Assembly: GCA_028704555.1 (NCBI GenBank)
Contig: JAQWFD010000032.1
Coordinates: forward strand, 1 to 45,504
Length of the DNA: 45,504 bases
Source: Desulfobacterales bacterium
GTDB lineage: Bacteria; Desulfobacterota; Desulfobacteria; Desulfobacterales; JAQWFD01
Reading direction: 5' to 3'
The position numbers were made by a program, and so were the translations under genes. The notes under the pieces were generated by a model. That model saw only the letters and a list, made by a program, of their open reading frames with translations, was not told the DNA's origin and did no database searches. Below are positions 28,452 to 37,750 of this stretch, piece by piece; the first letter of the stretch is position 1; the number at the start of each line of letters is the position of its first letter.

Positions 28452-29095
28452 ATGGTTTCCTGATTTTTCATTGCGGTTTTTATAAAAAAATGCTTTTTAT
28501 CCTGATCCAAGGGTTTGGTTTGCCCTGGCCCGGATTGGCAGTTTGACAGCATTGGGATTTTTTATTTTTTAATTATTTTTATCCGTCTGTTACAGGCTGA
28601 GTGGCGCTACGTTTGGATGCCGTGTGCTTTGTACCCTTGAGGAGATTATAAGATAAAAGCCGCTTGTCTTTTTCCTCAAAAGAAGTGCTCATCAGTCCGC
28701 CCGCAGTGCGCTGATTTAATGATATAATATATGGATAAAATTTAAAAACGGCAATCACTATCATTCGCGATGGAGTAACATTGTGTTGAAAAATCATGGA
28801 ATATTCTATAGTGTGAAAAAAAGAAGGGGCCCGGATAAGACGGATAAAAGAGCCGGTCAGCCGGTTTCATCCCTGATAAAACAAAGGGGAGCTGTTTTTC
28901 TGTAAACCAGCTCTCTTATGGGCGGACTGAGACATCAGCCCGTCATCGCCCCACATTCTGGATCAGAATGAATCGCAAGCGCTGCCGACGGATTTTTTTG
29001 AAGTCCTGAGGGCATTATGAAAGCGGATTGTGCCGATGATGGCGGCGGCCATCGGATGATAATTCCGGCCCGCATGAATTGAGGAAACAACCATT
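28452..29095. other. Long intergenic region upstream of pcm
   Basis: About 640 bp between the divergent K+ channel and pcm genes. A weak promoter-like pair, TTGAAA (28786) and TATAGT (28807), would give a leader of nearly 280 nt for pcm. That leader contains a GAGCTG/CAGCTC hairpin (28889-28913). TCAGTCCGCCC (28692-28702) and GGGCGGACTGA (28920-28930) are perfect inverted copies 217 bp apart. The 72-codon minus-strand frame at 28579-28797 has no gene-like features. No tRNA or known riboswitch was recognised. Confidence 0.4.
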
Positions 29096-29737
29096 ATGAA
29101 CTATGAACGCCTGTGCGAAGAGATGGTGAAACGGCAGCTGGAGCCACGAGGAATTAACGATCCGAATGTTCTGGCGGCATTCCGTAAAGTTCCGAGGCAT
29201 CTGTTTGTAAGTGAAGCACTGATGGATCAGGCTTACGGGGATTATCCCCTGCCAATCGGTGAGCAGCAGACCATTTCCCAGCCCTATATTGTCGCCGAGA
29301 TGACCCAGGCGCTGGAACTTACCAAAGATGATCGGGTGCTGGAAATCGGAACCGGTTCAGGATACCAGGCGGCAATTCTTGCTCAGATTGTATTTCGTGT
29401 CTATACGATCGAACGTATCCATCCTTTGCTTGTCAACGCGCGCAGGCTGTTCAGTGAATTGCGTTACCATAATATCGTGACCAAATATTCCGACGGCACA
29501 ACCGGGTGGGAAGATGAGAGTCCGTTTGACGCTATCATTGTGACCGCAGGCGCTCCGGAAATTCCTCAGCCCCTGGTGAATCAGCTGGCGGACGGGGGAC
29601 GTATGGTGATTCCCGTTGGAAATGAATATTCTCAGGAACTTATCAGAATCACCCGGGATGAAGACGGGATTCATACGAAAAATCTCGGGGGATGCCGGTT
29701 TGTAAAACTGGTGGGTGAGCATGGCTGGGAAGCGTAG
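29096..29737 (+). CDS. pcm: Protein-L-isoaspartate O-methyltransferase
   Basis: SAM-dependent repair enzyme of 213 residues acting on damaged isoaspartyl residues. The SAM motif I '[16 protein letters not shown]', the upstream '[16 protein letters not shown]' and the '[21 protein letters not shown]' segments are hallmarks of the family. The start is preceded by a GAGGAAAC ribosome-site-like sequence. The stop is immediately followed by the ATG of the next gene, so both are probably one operon. Confidence 0.95.
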   Translation: MNYERLCEEMVKRQLEPRGINDPNVLAAFRKVPRHLFVSEALMDQAYGDYPLPIGEQQTISQPYIVAEMTQALELTKDDRVLEIGTGSGYQAAILAQIVFRVYTIERIHPLLVNARRLFSELRYHNIVTKYSDGTTGWEDESPFDAIIVTAGAPEIPQPLVNQLADGGRMVIPVGNEYSQELIRITRDEDGIHTKNLGGCRFVKLVGEHGWEA

Positions 29738-30319
29738 ATGCTGAGAAATCTCTATGACTGGATTTTGAAATGGGCCCAAACTCCATATGGAACATGGGCT
29801 CTTTTTATTCTTGCTTTCTGCGAGTCTTCTTTTTTTCCGATACCGCCCGATATATTATTGATAGCCATGGCAATCGCCGCTCCTGCCAGATCGTTTTCAT
29901 ATGCGCTGATCTGTTCCGTCGGTTCGGTTACCGGGGGGTGCCTGGGGTATTTTATTGGCTGGCAGTTTATGGCCGGTATCGGGGATCATATCATCCGCCT
30001 GTACGGATTGGCCGATAAATTCGATTATATTCAAGCCCTTTATATAAAATATGACGCGTGGGCCATCGCTGTTGCCGGCTTTACGCCGATCCCCTACAAG
30101 GTGTTTACGATTTCCGCCGGTGCGTTTGATATTAATTTTCTCGTATTTACAGTGGCTTCAGCGGTGTCCAGATCGGCAAGGTTTTTTTTGATCGGCGCGC
30201 TGATATACACCTTCGGTGCGAAAATACAGACCTTTATTGATAAATATTTCAATATGCTGGCTGTGGGAGTTACCGTGCTGATCGTGGCGGGGTTTGCACT
30301 GATCAAATATTTGTTTTAA
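29738..30319 (+). CDS. DedA/VTT-domain membrane protein (YqaA-like)
   Basis: Integral membrane protein of 193 residues with about four to five hydrophobic helices. The VTT/DedA signature is visible: 'FCESSFFPIPPDILLIAMA' near residue 28, 'GYFIGWQ' and 'FTPIPYKVFTISAGAFDI'. Members of this superfamily are thought to move lipids between membrane leaflets. The start codon follows the pcm stop with no gap. Its specific substrate is unknown. Confidence 0.87.
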   Translation: MLRNLYDWILKWAQTPYGTWALFILAFCESSFFPIPPDILLIAMAIAAPARSFSYALICSVGSVTGGCLGYFIGWQFMAGIGDHIIRLYGLADKFDYIQALYIKYDAWAIAVAGFTPIPYKVFTISAGAFDINFLVFTVASAVSRSARFFLIGALIYTFGAKIQTFIDKYFNMLAVGVTVLIVAGFALIKYLF

Positions 30320-30362
30320 CCCGACATGTCCCCGGTTTGCATGCCAGTGTCCGGCAAGACCC

Positions 30363-31259
30363 TTATGGGTTGATTTGATGACAGATAAAGTCAATAAATG
30401 TTTCACAAAGCGGGGGCAGGCTGCGATGTTTGTGCCGGGTGATATAAAAAAACTGTTTTAAATTCAAATCGGAAATAGAAACCGCATTAAGGCTGCCCGT
30501 CTGCAGATCTTCTGCAACCGCCAGAGAAGACAGGATTGAAAGGCCCAGATGATTTTTGATGCCCTGCCGGATTGCCTCCGTACTGCCCAGCTCTGCGCTG
30601 ATATTAAAGTGATCGATACCATATCCAATATGAGAAAGACTGAACTGAAGTGAGGCCAGAGTGCCGGAGCCACGTTCGCGGACGATAAAGGGTTCCTTGA
30701 AGATGTGTTTTAAAGCGATGCTTTTTTTCCCCGCCCACTTGTGATCGGAAGGAACGATAAGCTGCATTTCATCTTCAATCAGCAGCTCCTGATGGATGCT
30801 TTTATTGCCGGTCCGGGCGCCGACAATACCGAAATCCAGATTGCCGGCCAGAATTTCGTGAATGATGCTTTCCGTATCTGCGATTTGTATGGATAGGGTG
30901 ACGTCGGGATAACTTGTCTTGAATGCGCCCATTAATCTGGGAAGGACATAAACACCGGGGATCGTACTTCCCCCGATTGTCAGATGCCCTTTGATGGTTC
31001 CATGGAATTCAGACAGAGCGGTTTCTGTCTGTTTTTTTAAAGCAATGATCCGGCACGCGTAACCGTAGAGGAGTTTGCCTGCCTGAGTCGGGACCGCTTC
31101 TTTGGATAGCCGGTCGATGAGCCGGCATGAAAAATGTTCTTCCAGATCCTTGATGTGGCTGCTGACGGTCGGCTGGGAAAGACAGACGGCTTTTGCCGCA
31201 TTGGAAAAGCTTTTCAATTCGACTACCTTACAAAATATCGATAATTGCCAAATATCCAT
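30363..31259 (-). CDS. LysR-family transcriptional regulator, selenium-metabolism-associated type
   Basis: Protein of 298 residues: N-terminal winged helix-turn-helix (residues 1-60, 'SFSNAAKAVCLSQPTVSSHI') and a periplasmic-binding-like effector domain ('GHLTIGGSTIPGVYVLPRLM', 'DFGIVGART'). Its N terminus MDIWQLSIFCKVVELKSFS closely resembles the LysR proteins found with selenium metabolism genes in sulfate reducers, though no selenium gene is in the window. The effector is unknown. It starts one base before the coaD stop on the same strand, so read-through from coaD is possible. Confidence 0.82.
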   Translation of the reverse strand: MDIWQLSIFCKVVELKSFSNAAKAVCLSQPTVSSHIKDLEEHFSCRLIDRLSKEAVPTQAGKLLYGYACRIIALKKQTETALSEFHGTIKGHLTIGGSTIPGVYVLPRLMGAFKTSYPDVTLSIQIADTESIIHEILAGNLDFGIVGARTGNKSIHQELLIEDEMQLIVPSDHKWAGKKSIALKHIFKEPFIVRERGSGTLASLQFSLSHIGYGIDHFNISAELGSTEAIRQGIKNHLGLSILSSLAVAEDLQTGSLNAVSISDLNLKQFFYITRHKHRSLPPLCETFIDFICHQINP

Positions 31260-31260
31260 A

Positions 31261-31758
31261 TCAGTCGGATTCTTTCATTGCCGCAAATTTTTCTTTCAAC
31301 CGTTGATTCACGACCTGCGGAACCATCCGGCTGATGTCTCCCCCAAACCGGGCAGCTTCTTTGATAATAGAAGAACTGGTGAAGATCCATTGAAGTCCGG
31401 TCATCAGGAACACGGTTTGAATCTCCCGGTTCAGCCTTCGGTTCATGAGCGACATCTGAAATTCAAGTTCAAAATCGGATACAGCCCTCATACCTCTGAG
31501 AATGGCATGGGCGTTTCGTTTGACAGCATAATCCACCAGCAGACCGTCAAAGGCGGCCACCTCGACGTCTGGATATTTTTTCAGGCTGAGTTCCATCAGT
31601 TCCAGGCGTTCGTCTACGCTGAAAAGCGTCTGCTTGGCCGGATTGTGAAGAATGGTCACGATGATCCTGTCAAATAATTTTAACCCTCTTCTGACAATGT
31701 CAATATGTCCGTTGGTGACAGGGTCGAACGAACCGGGATAGATCGCTGTTCTCTGCAT
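31261..31758 (-). CDS. coaD: Phosphopantetheine adenylyltransferase
   Basis: Enzyme of the coenzyme A pathway that adenylates 4'-phosphopantetheine. The N terminus 'AIYPGSFDPVTNGHIDI' contains the nucleotidyl-transferase (T/H)xGH-type signature; the C-terminal 'FTSSSIIKEAARFGGDIS' segment is characteristic. I choose ATG 31758 (165 residues, the usual length) because GGAG lies five bases before it. An upstream in-frame ATG at 31788 lies inside a strong hairpin and has no ribosome site. Downstream of rsmD, as in many bacteria. Confidence 0.94.
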   Translation of the reverse strand: MQRTAIYPGSFDPVTNGHIDIVRRGLKLFDRIIVTILHNPAKQTLFSVDERLELMELSLKKYPDVEVAAFDGLLVDYAVKRNAHAILRGMRAVSDFELEFQMSLMNRRLNREIQTVFLMTGLQWIFTSSSIIKEAARFGGDISRMVPQVVNQRLKEKFAAMKESD

Positions 31759-31780
31759 GGGCTCCGCTTTCCTGTATAAT

Positions 31781-31803
31781 CCCGGCATCGAACGGATGCC
31801 GGG
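31781..31803. repeat. Strong 9-bp hairpin between rsmD and coaD
   Basis: CCCGGCATC (31781-31789) pairs with GATGCCGGG (31795-31803) around a five-base loop. It lies between the rsmD stop (31813) and the coaD ribosome site. No U-run follows on the minus strand, so it may be a processing or attenuation structure in the intercistronic mRNA. Confidence 0.5.
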
Positions 31804-31812
31804 GTGTCATCG

Positions 31813-32364
31813 TTATTGATAGGTCAAAAAAGTGACCCGCGTATGGCCGTATTTTCTCTGATCGTCACATGTGTACATGGTTAAATCCTCCGGAACCGTC
31901 TCCAGAGGGCTGTGCTCCACCACGATCCGGCAACCGGCTGTGAGCAGCCTGCTCAGATGAAGATGGTACAGCGCCGGCCTGAGAAGACCTCGATTATATG
32001 GCGGATCCATTAATACCAGATCAAACTCTTTTTGTAAGGATGCCAGACAGTGCAGATTTTTGCTGATATCCCATCTGACGACAGTTGATTGCTTTTCAAG
32101 CGCGCAGGATTCGATGTTTCGTTTGATTATAGACAATGCAGCGGTATTGTTATCGATGAACACCGCATGATCGGCTCCCCGGCTCAGAGATTCGATTCCA
32201 AGCGCCCCTGTTCCGGAAAACAGGTCCAGTACCGTTCTGTTATGGATTTGTCCGTATAAAATATTGAAAATAGACTCCCTCAGACGGTCTGCCGTCGGTC
32301 TGACATCTGTGCCCCGAACCGAATAAAGTGTTTTGCCTCTCAGATTTCCCGCGATGACTCTCAA
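31813..32364 (-). CDS. rsmD: 16S rRNA (guanine(966)-N(2))-methyltransferase
   Basis: SAM-dependent methyltransferase of 183 residues. The SAM loop 'VLDLFSGTGALGIESLSRGA' and the catalytic 'LVLMDPPYNRGL' (DPPY) motif identify N2-guanine methyltransferases of the RsmD type. It modifies 16S rRNA during 30S assembly. The start 'MRVIAGNLRGKTL' matches the family. It is 24 bases downstream of the ntrX-like gene and 54 bases before coaD, an arrangement (rsmD-coaD) common in bacteria. Confidence 0.94.
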   Translation of the reverse strand: MRVIAGNLRGKTLYSVRGTDVRPTADRLRESIFNILYGQIHNRTVLDLFSGTGALGIESLSRGADHAVFIDNNTAALSIIKRNIESCALEKQSTVVRWDISKNLHCLASLQKEFDLVLMDPPYNRGLLRPALYHLHLSRLLTAGCRIVVEHSPLETVPEDLTMYTCDDQRKYGHTRVTFLTYQ

Positions 32365-32388
32365 AGCAACATCCTTATAACCTGTTCG

Positions 32389-33759
32389 TCAAACAGGCGA
32401 TTGGCGTTTTAACCTGTTGACATAGGCGTATAAATAATTTTTTTCGATACCTGAAACAGCGGCGGTTTTTTCGATGTTATGCTGATGCTGCTCAAGTTTC
32501 CTCCGAATGAATTCTTTTTCAAACAAGGCTTTGGCTTCATCGAGTTTATCAACGGAAAAGAGCCTGTCTTCGATGGAATCATTTAAACGCCGGTCAATCG
32601 GGTTGTAGGGCGTCGGGATGTCAGACTCGTCAATGATGGCGGTGGTGACCATCAGGGTTAACCGTTCAACAAGGTTCTTCAGTTCCCGGATATTCCCGGG
32701 CCAGTCGTAGCGGCGGAGCATTTGAACCGCCCCTGGTGATATGGTCTTTTTTTGAGATGGAAGCCGTATGGCCGATTCATCAAGAAACAGGTTGATCAGC
32801 AGTGGAAGATCATCGAGTCGATGTCTCAGTGGCGGAACTTCGATCGGTATGACATTGAGACGATAATACAGATCTTCCCGGAACGATCCTTTTTCGATTT
32901 CTTTTTCCAGATTTTTGTTCGTCGAGGCGATGACCCGGATATCTGCGTTAAAGGTTCGTGTGCCGCCCAGCCGTTGGAATTTGCGTTCTTCCAGCACCCG
33001 GAGGATTTTGCCCTGGGTTCTCAGGCTCATATCTGCGATTTCGTCAAAAAAAATGGTTCCTTTGGAAGCCAGTTCAAATTTTCCGATGTTTTTAGCGGCA
33101 GCGCCGGGGAATGCCCCTCTTTCATGACCGAAGAGTTCACTTTCGATGTGCTCATCCGGAATCATGGCGCAATGAATATCAATCATTGGATGCTCTGAAC
33201 GGCGGCTGAACTGGTGAATTGTTCTGGCGACCAGTTCTTTGCCGGTTCCGTTTTCGCCGCTGATCAGAATACCCTCATCCGTGGGTGCAACCAGCGCGAT
33301 CTGTTTTTTCAGTTCAATAATCGGTTGACTGTTTCCGGTTATCGAATGTTTTTCAATCATTTTTTTTCGTAAATAGTGGTTTTCTTCCTCAAGCCGCCTG
33401 AAATTCAGGGCATTGTTGATGGAGACGATGGTTTTATCGATAGAAAGCGGTTTTTCAATGAAGTCATAAGCGCCTATTTTTGATGACTTTACAGCGGTTT
33501 CAATGGTGCCGTGACCTGTAATCATGATGACCGGGATATGCGGATTGATTTTCCGGATTTCTTTTAACGTGTCAATGCCGTCAATACCCGGCATCCATAT
33601 ATCCAGTAAAACAAGATCAGGGGATTCCATTTCTATCGTTTTCAATGCTTCATATCCGTTAGAGGCTGTAGAGACCTCAAAGCCTTCATCCGAGAGAAGC
33701 CCGCTTAACGATTGCAGGATCGACGGTTCATCGTCAACAATCAAAATAGAAGGAAACAT
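32389..33759 (-). CDS. ntrX: NtrX-like sigma-54-type response regulator with altered GAFTGA loop
   Basis: Protein of 456 residues: receiver with D53 in 'LLDIWMPG', AAA+ domain with Walker A GENGTGKE (168-175), and a C-terminal Fis-type helix-turn-helix ('IEKTAAVSGIEKNYLYAYVN'). The sigma-54 contact loop reads GAFPGA (215-220) instead of GAFTGA: the threonine codon is CCC (33106-33108). That threonine is normally required to engage sigma-54, so this protein may not activate sigma-54 conventionally. It is next to the NtrY-like kinase, 102 bp downstream of its stop, forming an NtrYX pair that links nitrogen and envelope signalling. Confidence 0.88.
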   Translation of the reverse strand: MFPSILIVDDEPSILQSLSGLLSDEGFEVSTASNGYEALKTIEMESPDLVLLDIWMPGIDGIDTLKEIRKINPHIPVIMITGHGTIETAVKSSKIGAYDFIEKPLSIDKTIVSINNALNFRRLEEENHYLRKKMIEKHSITGNSQPIIELKKQIALVAPTDEGILISGENGTGKELVARTIHQFSRRSEHPMIDIHCAMIPDEHIESELFGHERGAFPGAAAKNIGKFELASKGTIFFDEIADMSLRTQGKILRVLEERKFQRLGGTRTFNADIRVIASTNKNLEKEIEKGSFREDLYYRLNVIPIEVPPLRHRLDDLPLLINLFLDESAIRLPSQKKTISPGAVQMLRRYDWPGNIRELKNLVERLTLMVTTAIIDESDIPTPYNPIDRRLNDSIEDRLFSVDKLDEAKALFEKEFIRRKLEQHQHNIEKTAAVSGIEKNYLYAYVNRLKRQSPV

Positions 33760-33860
33760 CAGTCATTCCTTTGTATGGTGTTGGATGGATCCGAGAAATT
33801 AATGATAAATATCATAATGTGCTTTTTCAACCAAGAGCTGAATTGGTTTTAATCAAAAAA

Positions 33861-36098
33861 TCATGTCGGCAGTTCAATGATGAATTTTGCCCCGCGCGGC
33901 TGGTTGTCCTGAACCCGGATCATTCCGTTGTGATCGGTAATAATCGTATTGACGATGGTCAGGCCCAGCCCCATACCGGATGATTTTGTCGAAAAATACG
34001 GCTCAAATAACCGGGTCTTCAGCTCATCGGTTATACCGGGGCCGTTATCGGCGATTTCCACCCGAATCAGGTTCAGAATCGGATCGTGAGACAGAGAGAT
34101 CATAACACAGCCCTGTTCTTTCAGCGCGCTGACGGCATTATCAATCAGATTGATAAAGACCTGCTTGATCTGTTTTCGGTCAATTTTCAGTTCAGGTATC
34201 TGGTCTGGCAAGTGAAAGTCAAAATGAATGTCAGGATGCCCTTCTTTATAAAGGGCAATGGTTTCGTTGATAATGGGTGGCAGCTGGCAGCTGAGGGGGG
34301 AGGCCGTGGGGAATCTGGCAAAGGCGGAAAATTCATTGACGATGTTACGAATCAAGTCCACATGATCTATGATCATTTGAGTACACTCGTCAAACACTTT
34401 TTCATTAAGGCTCCCTGAATACTTTCGTTGGAGCCGCTGTGCCGAGAGCGAGATCGGTGTTAACGGATTTTTTACTTCGTGAGCGATGCGGCGGGCCACT
34501 TCGCGCCAGGCTGCCATTCGCTGGGCTTTTTCCAGCTCGGTCAGATCGTCAAACACCATTACGATGCCGATATGATTGCCCATATCGTTTTTCAGGGCAT
34601 TGACATGCACCAGAAAGCTTCTGGGCCGTCCATTGATTTTAAGTTTAAGGGGGCGTTCCACGGCATCGGATCTGGAAACGCTGAGCGTTTCAATCAATTC
34701 GTCCGTCATGTCCAAAAAATGGGTTTTTAACAGATTTTTATAGCTTTTGTTGAGAATCTCCGAGGATTTAAGGGTCAGCATTTTTTCGGCTGATGTGTTG
34801 ATGGTGGTAATGATGCCGTTAGCATTCAGCGTGATGACCCCGGCAGAGACGTTTTTCAGTACAATTTCCATATACTGTCGTCGTTCCTCGATTTCCGCAT
34901 TCTGTTCCTGAAGTTTGTGGGCGGACAGCTGCAGCTGCTCACGGCTGTTTCTCAGATCCCGGGTCATTTTGTTAAATGATTCAACCAGCGTTCCGATTTC
35001 ATCATCGGCAACCCGGCTGATGCTGACACTCAGATCGCCTTCGGCCACTCTCCGGGTTCCTTCTGCCAGTTCCATTAATGGGATGCTGATGGTTTTGGCC
35101 AGGTAAAAGCCGAACCATATGGCACAGAAAACAACCAGAAGCCCGACAATGGACAATGTAATATAATACGTCACCTGTATGGGCTTTTTCATCAGTTTGA
35201 TCTGCTGATATTGCTCCACGCCTCTTGATATGGATGCCATGTGTGCGGATAGATCCGGTGGAATCAGTACGGAGAGCACGACAAATGCATTGGCTTGAGC
35301 GTGCGGTTCTCCAAACGGCACGGTTCCGATGGTCCGGATGAGCTCGCCGGAGTCAACGGCCTGGGAAATGGATCTGACAGGCATTTTTTCCGGATTTTTA
35401 CGAAGGCTATCTCTTGAGACAGGTTCAATCGTTTGCTGTTCCAGCTGGGGAGAAACAGACAGGCTGATGCGGTTATAATTCTGGGCGTATACTTCTACGG
35501 CATGAATGTTAAATGACCGTTGAGCTACCTGAATATAATGAGACAGCTCGTCGAGTTTTTCAGGCGCCAGATAATTTTTGGTCTGGATTTGACAGGCAAT
35601 CTGTTCCAGAAAAAAACGGTTGTTTTCTTCTGTGTACGAATACAGACGTCGGCCGACATTTATTGAATTTTCAAGTGCCTGTTCAACGGGTACGTTAAAC
35701 CAGAAGGCGATGCTGGATGTGATGAAATTGATGGAAAAGAAAAAAAGAATGACTGCCGGCAGGAGGGTCAGGGATATAAACGTCACCACAAGGCGGGTGC
35801 GGAGCTTCGCCCCCATTACATTGCGCTTTCTGTCATACAGGAGTTTGACCAAATTCCTGAATACGAGAAAAATCAATAAAAGCAATAAAAGCAGATTGAT
35901 GTTGATTAAAACAAACATCAGAATCGTATTTGAAACGGGAAAGTCCGCGCCAAAGTGGATGACTCTGTTTTCGGCAAAGGTAAGCGCGGTAACCACTGCG
36001 ATAATGGCAATGATTATTATACATTCGCGTTTTCTACGTCTGCGGTCAGCTTCTGAAATTTCAGACAGTGATTGTAAGAGCGGAGTTTTGGGAATCAT
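33861..36098 (-). CDS. ntrY: NtrY-like membrane sensor histidine kinase
   Basis: Protein of 745 residues. The N terminus has several transmembrane helices ('IIIIAIIAVVTALTF', 'LININLLLLLLLIFLVF', 'FISLTLLPAVILFFFS'), a periplasmic loop of about 170 residues, a further helix ('YYITLSIVGLLVVFCAIW'), a HAMP domain, a PAS domain ('VLKNVSAGVITLNANGIITT') and HisKA with the H box 'RIAHEVKNPLTPISLSAQRL', then an HATPase domain with 'GMGLGLTIV'. This matches NtrY. It should phosphorylate the adjacent NtrX-like regulator. It follows the DUF4390 gene closely, as in many Proteobacteria. Confidence 0.9.
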   Translation of the reverse strand: MIPKTPLLQSLSEISEADRRRRKRECIIIIAIIAVVTALTFAENRVIHFGADFPVSNTILMFVLININLLLLLLLIFLVFRNLVKLLYDRKRNVMGAKLRTRLVVTFISLTLLPAVILFFFSINFITSSIAFWFNVPVEQALENSINVGRRLYSYTEENNRFFLEQIACQIQTKNYLAPEKLDELSHYIQVAQRSFNIHAVEVYAQNYNRISLSVSPQLEQQTIEPVSRDSLRKNPEKMPVRSISQAVDSGELIRTIGTVPFGEPHAQANAFVVLSVLIPPDLSAHMASISRGVEQYQQIKLMKKPIQVTYYITLSIVGLLVVFCAIWFGFYLAKTISIPLMELAEGTRRVAEGDLSVSISRVADDEIGTLVESFNKMTRDLRNSREQLQLSAHKLQEQNAEIEERRQYMEIVLKNVSAGVITLNANGIITTINTSAEKMLTLKSSEILNKSYKNLLKTHFLDMTDELIETLSVSRSDAVERPLKLKINGRPRSFLVHVNALKNDMGNHIGIVMVFDDLTELEKAQRMAAWREVARRIAHEVKNPLTPISLSAQRLQRKYSGSLNEKVFDECTQMIIDHVDLIRNIVNEFSAFARFPTASPLSCQLPPIINETIALYKEGHPDIHFDFHLPDQIPELKIDRKQIKQVFINLIDNAVSALKEQGCVMISLSHDPILNLIRVEIADNGPGITDELKTRLFEPYFSTKSSGMGLGLTIVNTIITDHNGMIRVQDNQPRGAKFIIELPT

Positions 36099-36116
36099 AA
36101 CGGTATACCTGTATGG

Positions 36117-36686
36117 TTAATAAATAAAGTCGATGGTATACCAATCAGTTTTAAAATCCCATAATGACATGAAAAATAAAATATGGTGAAGATAAAAAGG
36201 AAGGGTGCGTTTGCTCAGTTCGGCTTTTGCCCGGATTTGATACTGCCGCCCTTTTTCCAGATTATTCAGAGAGATGATCCGTAAGCTGTCGATTTCGGTC
36301 ATCAGTTTTCGGGCTTCGGTAAATGAATCGGTGATGGCGGGGTTATTCGTGTCCCAGGAGCGGGTGATAACAAAATTTTTTTTCAGCGTATTGTATTTGA
36401 TCGTGTGGCTGACCTCGATATCGGCAATACGCTTGTCAAGCCAGAATCCACGGGTCTGGTACAGGTTTATGAAAAATGAGAATGTGGTGGGGACGCCGCT
36501 GAAAATCGCTGTTTTTATTTTTTCCCTGAATGCCCCCTCCACGTTCAGATAGACGAGAAGATCATCCCGGGTGTTTGTCACGATAATATCGGCCAGCCTG
36601 GCATCCTGTGCAAAAGCGGTTACCTGTAAAAAAATCAGCAGCCCCGCTATCAACATTGCAATGGTTCGATGTGTCTTTTTTATCAT
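36117..36686 (-). CDS. DUF4390 domain protein, secreted
   Basis: Protein of about 189 residues from ATG 36686, chosen because it starts a clear signal peptide (MIKKTHRTIAMLIAGLLIFL, cleavage near VTAFA). An upstream in-frame ATG at 36785 adds 33 residues that would disrupt the signal and has no ribosome site. The mature part contains 'ARLADIIVTNTRDDLLVYLN' and the C-terminal 'PFYLHHILFFMSLWDFKTDW' pattern of DUF4390. Its genes usually sit beside ntrY. The function is unknown; a periplasmic partner for the kinase is inference. Confidence 0.82.
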   Translation of the reverse strand: MIKKTHRTIAMLIAGLLIFLQVTAFAQDARLADIIVTNTRDDLLVYLNVEGAFREKIKTAIFSGVPTTFSFFINLYQTRGFWLDKRIADIEVSHTIKYNTLKKNFVITRSWDTNNPAITDSFTEARKLMTEIDSLRIISLNNLEKGRQYQIRAKAELSKRTLPFYLHHILFFMSLWDFKTDWYTIDFIY

Positions 36687-36838
36687 AATAAATCGTCGGT
36701 GCAAATTCAGTAAGGCCATATCAATGGCAGCTAAAACCGGTTCAGGCATCTGACTGTGATGCTGCAGAAAATCCTCATGGAACATTCAGCCGTTCTTATT
36801 GTTATACGATATGCTTCAGGTTCATAGCGAAAGCCCCC

Positions 36839-37750
36839 TCAAATGGCAAGATGTTTTGTTGCGCAACTGCCCGGTTCACTGAGTTTATGAAGACACGACG
36901 TTTCCCATGACCCCTTCTGATTGAAAAACTGCTTAAGGAATTCGTGGTTGAAAAAATGTCCGGATCGCGTTGCCACCACATGTCCTAAAATGGGCATTCC
37001 CAGGAGAGAAAAATCCCCTATGCAGTCGAGAATCTTGTGCCTCACGAATTCATCCGGAAATCTCAGCCCATCCGGATTGAGGATATTATGCTTGTCGATC
37101 ACTATCGCGTTATCCAGTGCCCCTCCCCGCGCAAATCCATATTTTTTCAGATATTCTAGTTCATGAAGAAACCCGAATGTCCTGGCTCCGGCAATTTCGT
37201 TTTCAAACGTTTTTTCAGTGACATCGATTGTAAGGGACTGTTGATTGATCAGGGGATGTTTAAAATCGATGTTGCAGGTAATTTTATAAATGGGTGACGG
37301 ATAAATAACGACGCTCCTGTCCCCCTGATGCAATGCGATGGTTTTTTTAACAATAAAAAAATATCTTGGCGCTTCCTGCTCAATAACGCCTGCCTGTCTG
37401 ATCATGGATACAAACGGGGCGGCGCTTCCATCCATGATGGGCAACTCATAGTCATTGACTTCAACATGCGCGTTGTCGATCGAGAACGCGGAAAACGTGG
37501 CCATGATATGTTCGATAGTGGATATGATAACACCGTCATATCCGATAACCGTGGCGAGGCTGGTGTCCACGACCTTATTAAAATGAGCAGCTATTTCCGG
37601 TCTGCCCGGAAGATCGGTTCGGATAAACTTGATGCCATGGTTAACGGGTGCCGGTTTGATTGTCAGGCTGACCTCTCTGCCTGAGTGGACGCCTATTCCT
37701 GAACAGGTGGCCGGTCTGGAAATCGTTCGCTGCCGTAAATATATACTCAT
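36839..37750 (-). CDS. lpxC: UDP-3-O-acyl-N-acetylglucosamine deacetylase LpxC
   Basis: Zinc-dependent enzyme for the committed step of lipid A synthesis. The chosen start ATG 37750 ('MSIYLRQRTISRPATCSGIG') gives 303 residues, the usual length, and matches the typical N terminus. A GAGG lies 11 bases upstream. An open frame continues upstream to 37927 but those 59 residues do not resemble LpxC. The zinc-site histidine 'STIEHIMATFSAFSIDN', 'DGSAAPFV' and 'HKILDCIGDFSLLGMPILGH' motifs are all present. It is the first gene of a minus-strand cluster lpxC-DUF4390-ntrY-ntrX-rsmD-coaD. Confidence 0.94.
   Translation of the reverse strand: MSIYLRQRTISRPATCSGIGVHSGREVSLTIKPAPVNHGIKFIRTDLPGRPEIAAHFNKVVDTSLATVIGYDGVIISTIEHIMATFSAFSIDNAHVEVNDYELPIMDGSAAPFVSMIRQAGVIEQEAPRYFFIVKKTIALHQGDRSVVIYPSPIYKITCNIDFKHPLINQQSLTIDVTEKTFENEIAGARTFGFLHELEYLKKYGFARGGALDNAIVIDKHNILNPDGLRFPDEFVRHKILDCIGDFSLLGMPILGHVVATRSGHFFNHEFLKQFFNQKGSWETSCLHKLSEPGSCATKHLAI

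Noticed and set aside
28692..28930. 11-bp inverted copies (TCAGTCCGCCC and GGGCGGACTGA) as ends of a small mobile element
   Set aside because: No flanking target duplication, no second copy, and such a match is not very unlikely by chance in a 640-bp spacer.
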